Of a DNA stretch of 64,000 bases, positions 26,211 to 34,929 are shown one piece after another. How positions within the stretch are numbered: position 1 is the stretch's first letter; every line of letters begins with the position of its first letter. The DNA comes from Nocardioides sp. Soil797 (GTDB lineage Bacteria > Actinomycetota > Actinomycetes > Propionibacteriales > Nocardioidaceae). The DNA lies in NCBI GenBank assembly GCA_001429555.1, contig LMSR01000011.1, forward strand, positions 311,462 to 375,461, read 5' to 3'. Both the position numbers and the translations under genes were made by a program. Below the pieces are notes generated by a model. The model saw nothing but the letters and a program-made list of their open reading frames with translations, made no database searches and was not told the origin of the DNA.

Positions 26211-27247
26211 TGGCCCTCCTCCACTCCGGGAAGCAGATTCGGCGGCGCGTCGGGCGACGTACGCGCGTTGAGCCCGTTCTTCGACCACAGGGTCAGCTCG
26301 TTGAGGTTGCCGCGACCCTGGAGCGTGTTCGACTTCGGGTCATAGGCCTGCACGAAGTTCTGCAGCAGCAGCGGGATCAACCGCACCGACTCCTCGAGGG
26401 ACTTCTTCTGGTTGACCAGCACCTTGGTGGGGCCGGTGAGCTGTGTGACGCTCTTCTTCAGGTTGCCGCGGTTGTCGCGGATGAAGTCGTCGAGGATGAC
26501 CAGCGCCGAGGAGAGGTTGGTGACCGCTGCGGTCAGGTCGTCACTGTCATCGGCGAGATAGTCGGTGACATCGGCGAACTGCTTGTTGACCTCGGCCACG
26601 GTCTGGTCGTTGGCGACCAGCATGTCGTTGAACTTCTCCAGGTTGGCGACCGTTCCGAAGAAGTCGGTGTCGAGGTTGCTCAGCGTGGCGGTGGCCTTGC
26701 TGAACTCTCCGATCATGGTGTTGAGGTTCTTGCCCTGGCCCTTGAGGTTGGCCGAGGCCACCTCGAGCAGGTCGGAGAGCGCGCCGTTCTTGTTGGCGCC
26801 GTTGGGGCCGAGCTGCTTGCCCATGTCGTTGACCGAGCGGTAGAGGTCGTCGATCTCGACGGGGACCGCGGTGCGCTCCCGCGGGATCTCGTCACCCGAC
26901 TCGAGCTTGGCCCCGCTCTCGTAGGGCTCGGTGAGCTGCACGAACCGGTCGCTGACCAGGGTGGGCGCGACGATGACCGCGGCGGTCTTGGCGGCGACCT
27001 CCTGGTCGGGGTCGATCTCCATGCTGACCTTGACCAGGTTGCCCTGCGGCTCGATGGCGGTGACGTGTCCGACCGGCACGCCCAGGATCTGTACGTCGGA
27101 TCCGGGGTAGAGCCCGACCGTGGACTCGAACATCGCCTCGACCTCGGTGGGCTCCTCGGTGAAGAATTGCTTCTTCACCACCACGGCGATCCCGGCGACG
27201 ACGGCGAGCGCGACCAGCGCGATCAGAATGCGGCGGAGGGTCTTCAT
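26207..27247 (-). CDS. mceD: Mce protein, MceD position
   Basis: 346 residues from the ATG at 27247, overlapping the mceC stop by 4 bp. Membrane anchor at residues 5-25, MlaD/Mce domain about 35-115 (GLYPGSDVQILGVPVGHVTAIEP), then long helices rich in Leu/Asn/Asp. Part of the hetero-hexameric substrate-conducting assembly. Confidence 0.9.
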   Translation of the reverse strand: MKTLRRILIALVALAVVAGIAVVVKKQFFTEEPTEVEAMFESTVGLYPGSDVQILGVPVGHVTAIEPQGNLVKVSMEIDPDQEVAAKTAAVIVAPTLVSDRFVQLTEPYESGAKLESGDEIPRERTAVPVEIDDLYRSVNDMGKQLGPNGANKNGALSDLLEVASANLKGQGKNLNTMIGEFSKATATLSNLDTDFFGTVANLEKFNDMLVANDQTVAEVNKQFADVTDYLADDSDDLTAAVTNLSSALVILDDFIRDNRGNLKKSVTQLTGPTKVLVNQKKSLEESVRLIPLLLQNFVQAYDPKSNTLQGRGNLNELTLWSKNGLNARTSPDAPPNLLPGVEEGQ

Positions 27248-28260
27248 CGTCCGCCTCCCTTCGCAGGGTTGCAGTTGCGTTCGACGTCGTTCTCCAGCAG
27301 CGGTGCCTGGCTGGCGTCGAAGAGCCCACAGATGTAGCTGTCGACCCAACGTCCGTTGCCGGTCGCCGAGGCCATCACCCGGTAGTAGGGGCCGAGCTTC
27401 TCCAGCGCGGCGTCGAGGTTGTCCTGGTTGTTCGACAGGATCTGCGAGACCTTGTCGAGCTTGGCCAGGGCCGGGCTCAGCGCGTTCTCGTTGTCCTGCA
27501 CGAGGCCACGCAACTGGGTTCCGAGCGCCGCGGTGCCGGTGAGCATCTTGTGCACGGCAGTACGTCGCTTCTGCAGCTCGCCGAGCAGGTCACTGCCGTC
27601 GTTGATGATCTTGGCGAATTCGGTGTTGCGCTCGGCCAGCGTCCCCGAGACGTCGCTGGCCGATGACAGCAGACCGGCCAGCTCGCTGTCGCGGCTGGAC
27701 ACCGTGCGGGAGAGGTCGGTGAGTCCGGTGACGATGGAGCGCACGGACTTCGGGGTGTTCTTGAACGCGTCGGAGAGCACCTCGAAGCTCTTCTCCATCT
27801 GCTCGGTGTCAATCTGGTCGACAGTGGTGGAGAGGTCGGAGAACGCCGCGTTCACGTCATAGGGAAGCGTGGTGCGCTCGACGGGGATCGTCTCGTCGAG
27901 CTCGCCCGACCCGAGCGGGTCGATCGCGAGGTACTTCTGGCCGAGCATCGTCTTGACCTTGATCGCGGCCGTGGTCTCGCTGCCGAGATCGACGTCCTTG
28001 ATCCGGAACTCGACGTGCACCTCCTTGCCCTCGAGGCTGACGTCGGCGACCTCGCCGACCTTGACGCCCGCGACCCGGACCTCGTTGCCCGCCCGGATCC
28101 CCCCGGACTCGGCAAAGTTGGCGGTGTAGGTGTTGCCCCGCAGGCCCGGCAGTGCCTCGGCGTAGAAGGCGCAGAAGAACACCACGAGCATCGCGCCGAT
28201 GCCGATCAGGGCGATCATCACCTTGTTGCGTTCGGCGAATGCTGTGCGATAGCGCGTCAT
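27244..28260 (-). CDS. mceC: Mce protein, MceC position
   Basis: 338 residues from the ATG at 28260; GGGGAGG 8 nt upstream supports it over a GTG at 28269. The stop of mceB and this ATG share one base. Membrane anchor about 15-35, MlaD/Mce domain about 45-120 (GGIRAGNEVRVAGVKVGEVAD), helical C-terminal region. Confidence 0.9.
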   Translation of the reverse strand: MTRYRTAFAERNKVMIALIGIGAMLVVFFCAFYAEALPGLRGNTYTANFAESGGIRAGNEVRVAGVKVGEVADVSLEGKEVHVEFRIKDVDLGSETTAAIKVKTMLGQKYLAIDPLGSGELDETIPVERTTLPYDVNAAFSDLSTTVDQIDTEQMEKSFEVLSDAFKNTPKSVRSIVTGLTDLSRTVSSRDSELAGLLSSASDVSGTLAERNTEFAKIINDGSDLLGELQKRRTAVHKMLTGTAALGTQLRGLVQDNENALSPALAKLDKVSQILSNNQDNLDAALEKLGPYYRVMASATGNGRWVDSYICGLFDASQAPLLENDVERNCNPAKGGGR

Positions 28261-29267
28261 CACCGGCACCTCCCCGCGACCGGCTTGACTCCGAGGTCAC
28301 CGTAGTAGCCCTCTGGCATCGGGATCCGTCCTTCGATGGAGCAGAGATAGAAGTTGACCCACGAGCCGTAGGAAACGGTGCGCCCGATCCTGTCGAGCTT
28401 GGTGGGCAGGGTCTCGAGGAACGTGTTGATCGTCGGCTCGGCATCGGCCAGGTTCTCCGAGAGGTCGCCGAGGGAGGAGATCGACTCCTTGAGCGGCTTG
28501 CGGCCCTCGTCAAGCAGGCCGGCGACGCTGACCGTCAGGTCGCCGAGTCCGTCGAGGGTGCTGCCGATGGTGGTGCGGTCCTCGGCCAACCCACTGACCA
28601 GCTGCTGCAGCGTGGTGATCGTGGTGTCGAGCTGGCCGGAGGGGTTGTTGAGGGTGGTCAACACGTTGTCGAGGTTGGTGATCAGCTCGCCGATCACCTG
28701 GTCCTTCTCGGCGATCGTGGAGGTGAGGCTCGCGGTCGACGAGAGCAACCCTTCGACGGTGGTGCCCTCGCCCTGGAAGACGGCGATGATCTGGCTGCTC
28801 AGGTTGTTCACGTCTTCGGGGTTGAGGAACTTGAAGAGCGGCTGGAACCCGTTGAAGAGCATGGTCAGGTCGAGCGCCGGCTCGGTCTCGTCGGTGTCGA
28901 AGGTGTGGCCGGCGCGCAGCTTGGTGCCGGGCTGCGCGGGCAGGTCGAGCGCGATGTAGCGCTGGCCGACCACGTTGCGGAATCGCAACGTGGCAGTGGT
29001 GCCCGAGGTGAGCTGCACGTCGTCGTCGACGGAGAAGGTCACCTTGGCCAGCCGTTTGTCGGCGACCTCGATCGTGGAGACGGTGCCGACCTTGACGCCG
29101 GCGATGCGGATGTCATCGCCCTTGTTGAGGCTGGTCGCGTCCTCGAACATCGCGCTGTACTCGCGCGACGACCCGCCCGCATCGTTGCGGATGGTGGTCG
29201 CGAGCACGGCGGTGGCGAGCACGGTGACGATGGTGAACACCAGGCTCTTGATCACGGTCATGGTCAT
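28260..29267 (-). CDS. mceB: Mce protein, MceB position
   Basis: 335 residues, the ATG at 29267 overlapping the mceA stop by 4 bp. Short cytosolic end, membrane anchor 5-25, MlaD/Mce domain about 35-115 (SLNKGDDIRIAGVKVGTVST), then a helical region. The C-terminus (VNFYLCSIEGRIP) matches the conserved MceB end. Confidence 0.9.
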   Translation of the reverse strand: MTMTVIKSLVFTIVTVLATAVLATTIRNDAGGSSREYSAMFEDATSLNKGDDIRIAGVKVGTVSTIEVADKRLAKVTFSVDDDVQLTSGTTATLRFRNVVGQRYIALDLPAQPGTKLRAGHTFDTDETEPALDLTMLFNGFQPLFKFLNPEDVNNLSSQIIAVFQGEGTTVEGLLSSTASLTSTIAEKDQVIGELITNLDNVLTTLNNPSGQLDTTITTLQQLVSGLAEDRTTIGSTLDGLGDLTVSVAGLLDEGRKPLKESISSLGDLSENLADAEPTINTFLETLPTKLDRIGRTVSYGSWVNFYLCSIEGRIPMPEGYYGDLGVKPVAGRCR

Positions 29268-30562
29268 CGGATGGTCACCTTCGCGTCACGCAGGACCGGC
29301 CCGAGCAGGAGGCTCGCCCAGTCGGGATAGTCATCGGGTGCCACGCCCTGGGTGGGGGCCATCAGCTCGGCGATGAGCTGGTTCTCGGCGGGCGAGTTGG
29401 CCTCGCCGAGTCCCTTGGCGGCCGGGCTGACGATGGCCTGCTGTTGCTGGACCAGGTTGCCGGGAGGTGCCGGGATCGAGTTGGGCTCAGCCTGGCGCTG
29501 GGAGCGCGAGGTGGGGTCGCCGGTGATGTAGGGACACCGCGCCCTGCCGCCGCTCTCGAAGGTCGGCGCGTCCTTGCCGGCAAGGTATTTCCCGCGGGAG
29601 GGCTCGATGTTGAGCCGCACGTGGATGCCCTGCTCGTCGGTTCCCTTGCCGAGCACCTTGTCCATCTTGGGGATGAAATTGGTGACCGCTCGGAACATGC
29701 ATGGGAACTGCGTGGCATAGGGACGGACGGCGTCTAGCGCGGCGCGGCTCTCCTTGGAGAGGATCTTGATGGTGTTCTCGTTCTTGCCGAGCCAGTCGTT
29801 GCTCTCGTTGGCCGCGGTGATCACGTTGGCATAGACGTCACGCAGGTCGGTCTGCTTCTCGACCAGGGTGTTCGACGTCGTGGTCATCGTGTCGAGCGCG
29901 TCGATCAGGTCGGGCAGGGCCTCGTCGTAGCCGTCGGCCACCCGGGCCAGTCGGGCGAAGTCCTCGGCCATCGCCGGCACCGACGGGTTGAGCTTCTCGA
30001 GGTAGGCACCCCAGTTGGCCATCGTGTCGCCGATCGCCTGGCCCTGGCCGGCCAGCATCGTGGACAGCTCACCGAGGGCGGCCGAGAGCTTCTCGGGTTG
30101 CAGGGTCTGCAACAGCGGGAGCAGCTTGTCGAAGAGTTGGCTCAGCTCGCGGGCCTCCTGCGAGTCGTCCTGCTTGATCACGTCGCCGTTGTCGAGGCCG
30201 TCGGCGCTGCCGTTGGGCGCCGCGAGGACGACGTACCGCTCGCCGAAGAGGGTCTTGGGCAGCAACCGCGCGGTGGTGTTGGTCGACAGGTTCTTCGCGG
30301 CGTCGGGGTCGAGGGCGAGGGTCAGGTCGGCGCCGTCCTCGGTGGTGGTGATGTCGCTGACCCGGCCGACCGGCACACCGTTGACCTTGACGTCGGAGCC
30401 CTCCTGCAGCGAGCTGCCGACGACGCCGGCCTCGAGGGTCACGTCGACGGTGTCGTCGAAAGCCTTGTTGAAGACCAGCACGGCGACCGCGACCATCGCC
30501 AGCACGAGGGCAAACGTGGCGAGGCCGAGCCCGACGTCGGTGATCTTGTAGGGGCGCTTCAT
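29264..30562 (-). CDS. mceA: Mce protein, MceA position
   Basis: 432 residues from the ATG at 30562, overlapping the yrbEB stop by 4 bp; the extension to 30595 was rejected. Membrane anchor about 12-35, MlaD/Mce domain about 40-120 (SSLQEGSDVKVNGVPVGRVSD), helical domain, then a CPYITGDP segment and a Gln/Pro-rich tail. First Mce subunit of the operon and longer than most of its neighbours. Confidence 0.9.
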   Translation of the reverse strand: MKRPYKITDVGLGLATFALVLAMVAVAVLVFNKAFDDTVDVTLEAGVVGSSLQEGSDVKVNGVPVGRVSDITTTEDGADLTLALDPDAAKNLSTNTTARLLPKTLFGERYVVLAAPNGSADGLDNGDVIKQDDSQEARELSQLFDKLLPLLQTLQPEKLSAALGELSTMLAGQGQAIGDTMANWGAYLEKLNPSVPAMAEDFARLARVADGYDEALPDLIDALDTMTTTSNTLVEKQTDLRDVYANVITAANESNDWLGKNENTIKILSKESRAALDAVRPYATQFPCMFRAVTNFIPKMDKVLGKGTDEQGIHVRLNIEPSRGKYLAGKDAPTFESGGRARCPYITGDPTSRSQRQAEPNSIPAPPGNLVQQQQAIVSPAAKGLGEANSPAENQLIAELMAPTQGVAPDDYPDWASLLLGPVLRDAKVTIR

Positions 30563-31422
30563 CCGGCGATCCTCACGGTGGTCGTGGTGCCCCACATCGC
30601 CAGCGACAGCACGAGGTCAAGGCAGGCGACGGTGACGATGCTGCGGCGTACGGCGGTGCCGACGGCCATGCCCACCCCGGCCGGTCCACCCTTGGCGGTG
30701 AAGCCGAGGCGGCAGTGGATCAAGATGATCAGCACCGAGAAGACCAGCACCTTCGCAAACGACAGCAAGATGTCGATCGGCGGCAGGAACAGGTGGAAGT
30801 AGTGGTCGTAGGTGCCGGCCGACTGGCCGTAGAAGTAGACCGTGATCAGCCGCGATCCGGCGTAGGACGTCAGCAGGCCGATCATGTAGAGCGGGATGAT
30901 CGCGATGAAGCCGGCGATGACCCGGGTGGTGACCAGATAGGGCACGCTCGGCACCGCCATCACGGTGAGCGCGTCGACCTCTTCATTGATCTGCATGGCG
31001 CCGAGCTGGGCGGTGAAGCCGGAGCCGACGGTGGCCGAGAGCGCGAGCGCGGCGACGAGCGGCGCGATCTCCCGGGTGTTGAAGTAGGCCGAGATGAAGC
31101 CGTTGAGCGTCGAGGTGCCGATCTGGTCGAGGGCCGCATAGCCCTGCATGCCGACCACGGTGCCGACGAAGAGCGTCATGCCGAGCATCACGCCGATGGT
31201 GCCGCCGATGACGGCCAGGGCACCGGAGCCGAAGCTGACCTCGGAGAGCAGGCGCAAGATGTCACGCGGATAGCGCTTGAGGGTGGCCGGGATCCAGGCC
31301 ATCACCTTGCCGTGAAAGCGCAGGTCGGCGCCGGCGTTGGCGATCGGCTGCAGGATCCGGTCGTACCACTGCGCCTTGCGCACGGTTTGCTTGCGGGGCC
31401 CCCGGTGGTTGACGGCGGTCAT
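30559..31422 (-). CDS. yrbEB: MlaE/YrbE-type permease, YrbEB
   Basis: 287 residues with five to six membrane segments and the MlaE signature region (TVGSGFTAQLGAMQINEEVDALTVM), the EExxAL-like coupling motif that contacts the ATPase. AAAGGGGG precedes the ATG at 31422. It pairs with the YrbEA domain of the upstream fusion to make the permease core of the importer. Confidence 0.92.
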   Translation of the reverse strand: MTAVNHRGPRKQTVRKAQWYDRILQPIANAGADLRFHGKVMAWIPATLKRYPRDILRLLSEVSFGSGALAVIGGTIGVMLGMTLFVGTVVGMQGYAALDQIGTSTLNGFISAYFNTREIAPLVAALALSATVGSGFTAQLGAMQINEEVDALTVMAVPSVPYLVTTRVIAGFIAIIPLYMIGLLTSYAGSRLITVYFYGQSAGTYDHYFHLFLPPIDILLSFAKVLVFSVLIILIHCRLGFTAKGGPAGVGMAVGTAVRRSIVTVACLDLVLSLAMWGTTTTVRIAG

Positions 31423-31423
31423 C

Positions 31424-33208
31424 TCAAGCCCCCTTTCCGGGGAACAGCTGCAGATAGAGCGTGGTGATCACGAAGTTGACGAAGAACAGCAACAGGAAGG
31501 TGATGACCACCGACTGGTTGACCGAGTCGCCGACACCCTTGGGGCCGGGCGCGGTGTTGAGCCCGCGGTAGCAGGCGATGACGCCGGCCAGGAAGCCGAA
31601 GATGACCGCCTTGAGCTCCCCGACGTACAAGTCCTCGATCTGGGCGAGCGCGGTGAAGCTGGAGAGATAAGCGCCGGGGGTGCCGCCCTGCACGATGACG
31701 TTGAAGAAGTAGCCACCGAGCACACCGACCACGGAGACGAGGCCGTTGAGCAGCACGGCGGCGCCCATGCAGGCGAGCACGCGAGGCACGACGAGACGTT
31801 GCACCGGTGAGATGCCGATGACCCGCATCGCGTCGATCTCATCCCTGATGGTGCGCGCGCCGAGCTCCGCGCAGATCGCGGCACCACCTGCTCCGGCAAT
31901 GACCAGCGTGGTCACGATCGGCGCCGCCTGTTGCACGACCGCGAGCACGCTGGCCGCACCGGTGAACGACTGCGCCCCGATCTGCACGGTCAGGGTGCCG
32001 AGCTGGAGGGCGATGACGGCGCCGAACGGGATGGCGACCAGCAGGGCCGGGATCCACGAGACGGATACGACGAACCAGAACTGCTCGATCGCCTCCTTCA
32101 GCGCGAACGGGCGCTTGAAGCTGAAGCTGACCGTGTCGAGGGCCAGGGCGAAGAGGTCGCCGGTGGAGTTGAGCGCCCGGGTGGGCAGACTCGGTCGCCG
32201 GATGGGGCGAACTCGGTCAGACTCCTCGTCGTCGGCGGTGTAGAGCGGTGCCGCTCCGGAGTGGACCCGCTCCCGGTGGCGTACGGCGGCAGCCCGCGGC
32301 GCACCCGACATAGGGGCCAGCTGCCGTGGCAGTACCTCGATGGCGCGAGCACCACCGGGGCGCATCATCACAGCGGTGCCGCCGTCGGGGCCGGCGGGGC
32401 CGGTCACCGGGGGCTCATACGAGTCGGGGTCGTTGGTGCGGTGGTCGGTCTCCTCGCTCATGCCGATCGGGCCCATTGGGTCACCGGTCATGAACTGGGA
32501 GACCACCGGGTGGTCGGTCATCAGGAATTCTTCGCGGGGGCCGAACATGACCAGCTCGCGGCGATAGAGCATGCCGAGGTTGTCGGGCATGGTGCGGGCC
32601 AGCTCGATGTTGTGGGTGACCACCAGCATGGTGGCGTCGGTGGCGGCGTTGACGTCGACGAGCAGCTGGGCGAGGTTGGAGGTGCGCACAGGGTCGAGGC
32701 CGGAGTCGGGCTCGTCGATGAGGATGATCTCGGGGTCGGTGACCATGGCGCGGGCCAGGCCGGCGCGCTTCTTCATGCCGCCGGAGATCTCGCCGGGGAG
32801 CTTGGTCTCCGTGCCGGCCAGGCCGACGAGGTCGAGGTTGGTGAGCACGATCTCGCGGATCTCGGACTCGGACTTCTTGGTGTGCTCGCGCAGCGGGAAG
32901 GCGACGTTGTCATAGACATTCATCGAGCCAAAGAGCGCGCCGTCCTGGAAGAGCACGCCGAACTTCTTGCGCAGCGCGAGTCGCTTGGACTCCTTGGCGG
33001 TGACCATGTCGACGCCGTTGACCAGGATCTGGCCCTCCTCGGGCTCGATCAGGCCCATCACCGACTTGAGGAAGACCGACTTGCCGGTGCCCGACGGGCC
33101 GAGCAGCGCGGTGATCTCGCCGGGAGGCAGGGTGAGGGTGACGTCGTGCCAGATGTTCTGGCGCCCGAAGCTCTTGGTGAGTCCGGTGACCTCGATCAGT
33201 CCGCCCAT
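31424..33208 (-). CDS. Fused MceG-type ATPase and YrbEA-type permease
   Basis: 594 residues in one continuous frame. Residues 1-245 are a full MlaF/MceG ATPase: Walker A GPSGTGKS, SGGMKKRAGLARA signature, Walker B IILIDEPDSGLDP. Residues 245-350 are a charged linker. Residues 350-594 are a YrbEA/MlaE permease (GAGGAAICAELGARTIRDEIDAMRV). In mycobacteria MceG is a separate, distantly encoded gene that serves all mce operons; here it is fused to the first permease, which would dedicate the ATPase to this system. The ATG at 33208 has AGGGGA 8 nt upstream. First gene of the operon. Confidence 0.9.
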   Translation of the reverse strand: MGGLIEVTGLTKSFGRQNIWHDVTLTLPPGEITALLGPSGTGKSVFLKSVMGLIEPEEGQILVNGVDMVTAKESKRLALRKKFGVLFQDGALFGSMNVYDNVAFPLREHTKKSESEIREIVLTNLDLVGLAGTETKLPGEISGGMKKRAGLARAMVTDPEIILIDEPDSGLDPVRTSNLAQLLVDVNAATDATMLVVTHNIELARTMPDNLGMLYRRELVMFGPREEFLMTDHPVVSQFMTGDPMGPIGMSEETDHRTNDPDSYEPPVTGPAGPDGGTAVMMRPGGARAIEVLPRQLAPMSGAPRAAAVRHRERVHSGAAPLYTADDEESDRVRPIRRPSLPTRALNSTGDLFALALDTVSFSFKRPFALKEAIEQFWFVVSVSWIPALLVAIPFGAVIALQLGTLTVQIGAQSFTGAASVLAVVQQAAPIVTTLVIAGAGGAAICAELGARTIRDEIDAMRVIGISPVQRLVVPRVLACMGAAVLLNGLVSVVGVLGGYFFNVIVQGGTPGAYLSSFTALAQIEDLYVGELKAVIFGFLAGVIACYRGLNTAPGPKGVGDSVNQSVVITFLLLFFVNFVITTLYLQLFPGKGA

Positions 33209-33369
33209 TGCGTTGTTCCCCTGCTCTTGCGATGTCGATGCGCGCCCGTGGAGGCGGCTTGGCAGCGGGCATGGGTCTGCACTTGAGTGCCCGCCACCAC
33301 AGACCTTGGGGTGTGGCCCAGTTCATACGCAAGGCACTTGGGCAACTCGGGCCGGATTGTTGCGAGAAG

Positions 33370-33387
33370 TTGTCACGTGGATAACAA
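33370..33387. promoter_or_regulatory. Variant TTGTCAC-N4-GTGACAA operator upstream of the mce operon
   Basis: TTGTCAC-GTGG-ATAACAA keeps the 7-4-7 spacing of the operator family at 37597-46962, with two changes in one arm. It ends 162 bp upstream of the first mce start. The rest of the 33209-33547 gap shows no gene, only AAT-CCGG-like sequence near the operator that resembles a second shared element. Confidence 0.5.
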
Positions 33388-33547
33388 GAACGCCCCGAGC
33401 GACGCCAGTCCGACGCTGTCAGCAGGTCAACCCGGAGCGCAGTGCTGCGACGAGCTCAGGCAGGTCGACCTCGACCGCGTTCGCGTATCCACTCGCCTGT
33501 TCCAAAGTGAATCAACGCTTCACCGAGCAGTTCGGTCGCTGAGCGGC

Positions 33548-34018
33548 TCACAGCGCGACCGCTTCGGCAAGGACTCGTTCGCGCAGATCGGGCCGCAGCG
33601 ACGATTCGGGCACCAGATCGACCCGCACTCCCAGCAGATCAGACACTCGCTTCTCGAGTCGACCCAGTTGCATGAGGCTCAGCGGTTCTCCCATCACAAA
33701 CATGAGGTCGACGTCGGATTCGTCGTGATCGTGGCCGGTGGCCATTGAACCGAAGACTCGGACGTCGCTACCACCGGCGGCTGCGACCACGCGCCGCACT
33801 TGGGATGCGTTGCGCCGCAGATTGCGCGCGAGCGGCGAGGTGCCGTGAAAGCGCAGCAGCCTGGACACCTCCGGCTGGCTGCGTCCGATCTCGTGGGCGA
33901 TCTGCGCTTGGGTCATTCCTCGAGCAGAGGCTGTGCGTACGGCACGCACCAGATCAGCACGTGCACGGAGGGCAGCTTCATCCGCTCGGCGTGCCACCTG
34001 CTTCAGTTCGCTTACCAT
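33548..34018 (-). CDS. HTH protein with MNT-type nucleotidyltransferase domain
   Basis: 156 residues from the ATG at 34018. Residues 20-60 contain an HTH (GMTQAQIAHEIGRSQPEVSRLL). Residues 75-150 are a minimal nucleotidyltransferase: VFGSMATGHDHDESDVDLMF fits GSx10-20-DxD, where the two Asp residues bind metal. Such MNT proteins act as antitoxins that AMPylate HEPN toxins, but no HEPN gene is adjacent. It may be an orphan antitoxin-like regulator. It is divergent from the FitAB-like pair. Confidence 0.72.
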   Translation of the reverse strand: MVSELKQVARRADEAALRARADLVRAVRTASARGMTQAQIAHEIGRSQPEVSRLLRFHGTSPLARNLRRNASQVRRVVAAAGGSDVRVFGSMATGHDHDESDVDLMFVMGEPLSLMQLGRLEKRVSDLLGVRVDLVPESSLRPDLRERVLAEAVAL

Positions 34019-34131
34019 TCACCAGATAGAGCAATGCCTATCAAGTGGCTTGATTCGAACGGTCGCAACACCTGTCCAACGATGTCACGATGGAGAGGTG
34101 CTCCACATGGGGCCACACATCCTGAGCATTC

Positions 34132-34146
34132 GATATCAGTGATATC
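34132..34146. promoter_or_regulatory. Palindromic operator of the toxin-antitoxin pair
   Basis: GATATCAGTGATATC is a perfect palindrome around one base, 8 nt before the antitoxin start. Autoregulation by the antitoxin-toxin complex is likely. Confidence 0.6.
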
Positions 34147-34154
34147 CTGACGAG

Positions 34155-34385
34155 GTGACCGAACAACTGGTGATCCGTAACCTTCCGGAGGGCACGAAGG
34201 CCGCGCTCCGACGGAAAGGCGCGCCCGCAGAGACCATCGGGCGCGAACTGCTCATCGCCTCCGTCACTCCTGCCGAAGACCCCGTGCTCGGGTGGCTCGC
34301 GGCCGCCGCCGAACTCCCCCCCGGTCCCGAGCTCGTTCCACCTCCCCGAGGCACTTCCCGCGACCTGGTCGACCTCTTCGAATGA
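34155..34385 (+). CDS. Antitoxin, FitA/VapB-like ribbon-helix-helix type
   Basis: 76 residues from a GTG. The start EQLVIRNLPEGTKAALRRKG is the ribbon-helix-helix DNA-binding segment of FitA-like antitoxins; the C-terminal half (RGTSRDLVDLFE) would occupy the toxin active site. It overlaps the toxin gene by 4 bp (ATGA), which keeps antitoxin translated first. Confidence 0.85.
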   Translation: MTEQLVIRNLPEGTKAALRRKGAPAETIGRELLIASVTPAEDPVLGWLAAAAELPPGPELVPPPRGTSRDLVDLFE

Positions 34386-34795
34386 TCATCGTTGACACCA
34401 ACGTCTGGTCCGAGCCAACCAGGCCGACGCCCGACAATCGAGTGTTGACCTGGCTGCAGCGCCATCACGCGGACGTAGCCATCACGACCATCAACGTCGG
34501 CGAGTTGCTGGCCGGCGTCGCGTTCCTTCCTGGCGGGCGGCGCAAGGACGCACTCGGGCTGCACGTCGAGAACCTGATCTCGCGCATGGACCCGGTGACC
34601 TTCCCCTTCGACCTCCGCGCAGCACGCGCATACGCCACGGTCCGACGAGCCCTTCGGTCTGCCGGTCGGGAACCGTTCCGGTCCGAGGACGCCATGATCG
34701 CGGCCATCGCACTGGCCCACGACGCGCCCGTGGCGACACTCAACACAGGGGACTTTGAACACACCGGCGTCATCCTCATCGACCCCAGAGCCTGA
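34382..34795 (+). CDS. Toxin, PIN-domain ribonuclease (FitB/VapC-like)
   Basis: 137 residues from the ATG overlapping the antitoxin stop. MIIVDTNVWSE supplies the first acidic metal ligand, INVGELLAG a Glu, SEDAMIAAIA an Asp, and LNTGDFEH the last acidic residue; together they form the PIN active site. It would cut RNA when free of the antitoxin. The strong hairpin at 34863 ends the transcript. Confidence 0.88.
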   Translation: MIIVDTNVWSEPTRPTPDNRVLTWLQRHHADVAITTINVGELLAGVAFLPGGRRKDALGLHVENLISRMDPVTFPFDLRAARAYATVRRALRSAGREPFRSEDAMIAAIALAHDAPVATLNTGDFEHTGVILIDPRA

Positions 34796-34862
34796 GCCTG
34801 CTGTTTCTCGACGACGGCCACAAGGCCGAGCCAACATCTTTCGATAGTTGGCGTTCGCGAAT

Positions 34863-34901
34863 TGCCAGTGGCCGGAGATGGAATCCATCTCCGGCCACTG
34901 G
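34863..34901. terminator. Strong hairpin between toxin and RCC1-like genes
   Basis: Eighteen-nt arms pair perfectly (GCCAGTGGCC... with ...GGCCACTGGC) around AAT, between convergent genes. A bidirectional terminator. Confidence 0.75.
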
Positions 34902-34929
34902 CGTTGTGCAACTGTGTGCTGCTGGGCGA

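Noticed and set aside
33548..34901. Genomic island or prophage edge around the toxin-antitoxin genes
   Set aside because: No integrase, attachment repeat or tRNA was seen, and base composition does not change clearly.
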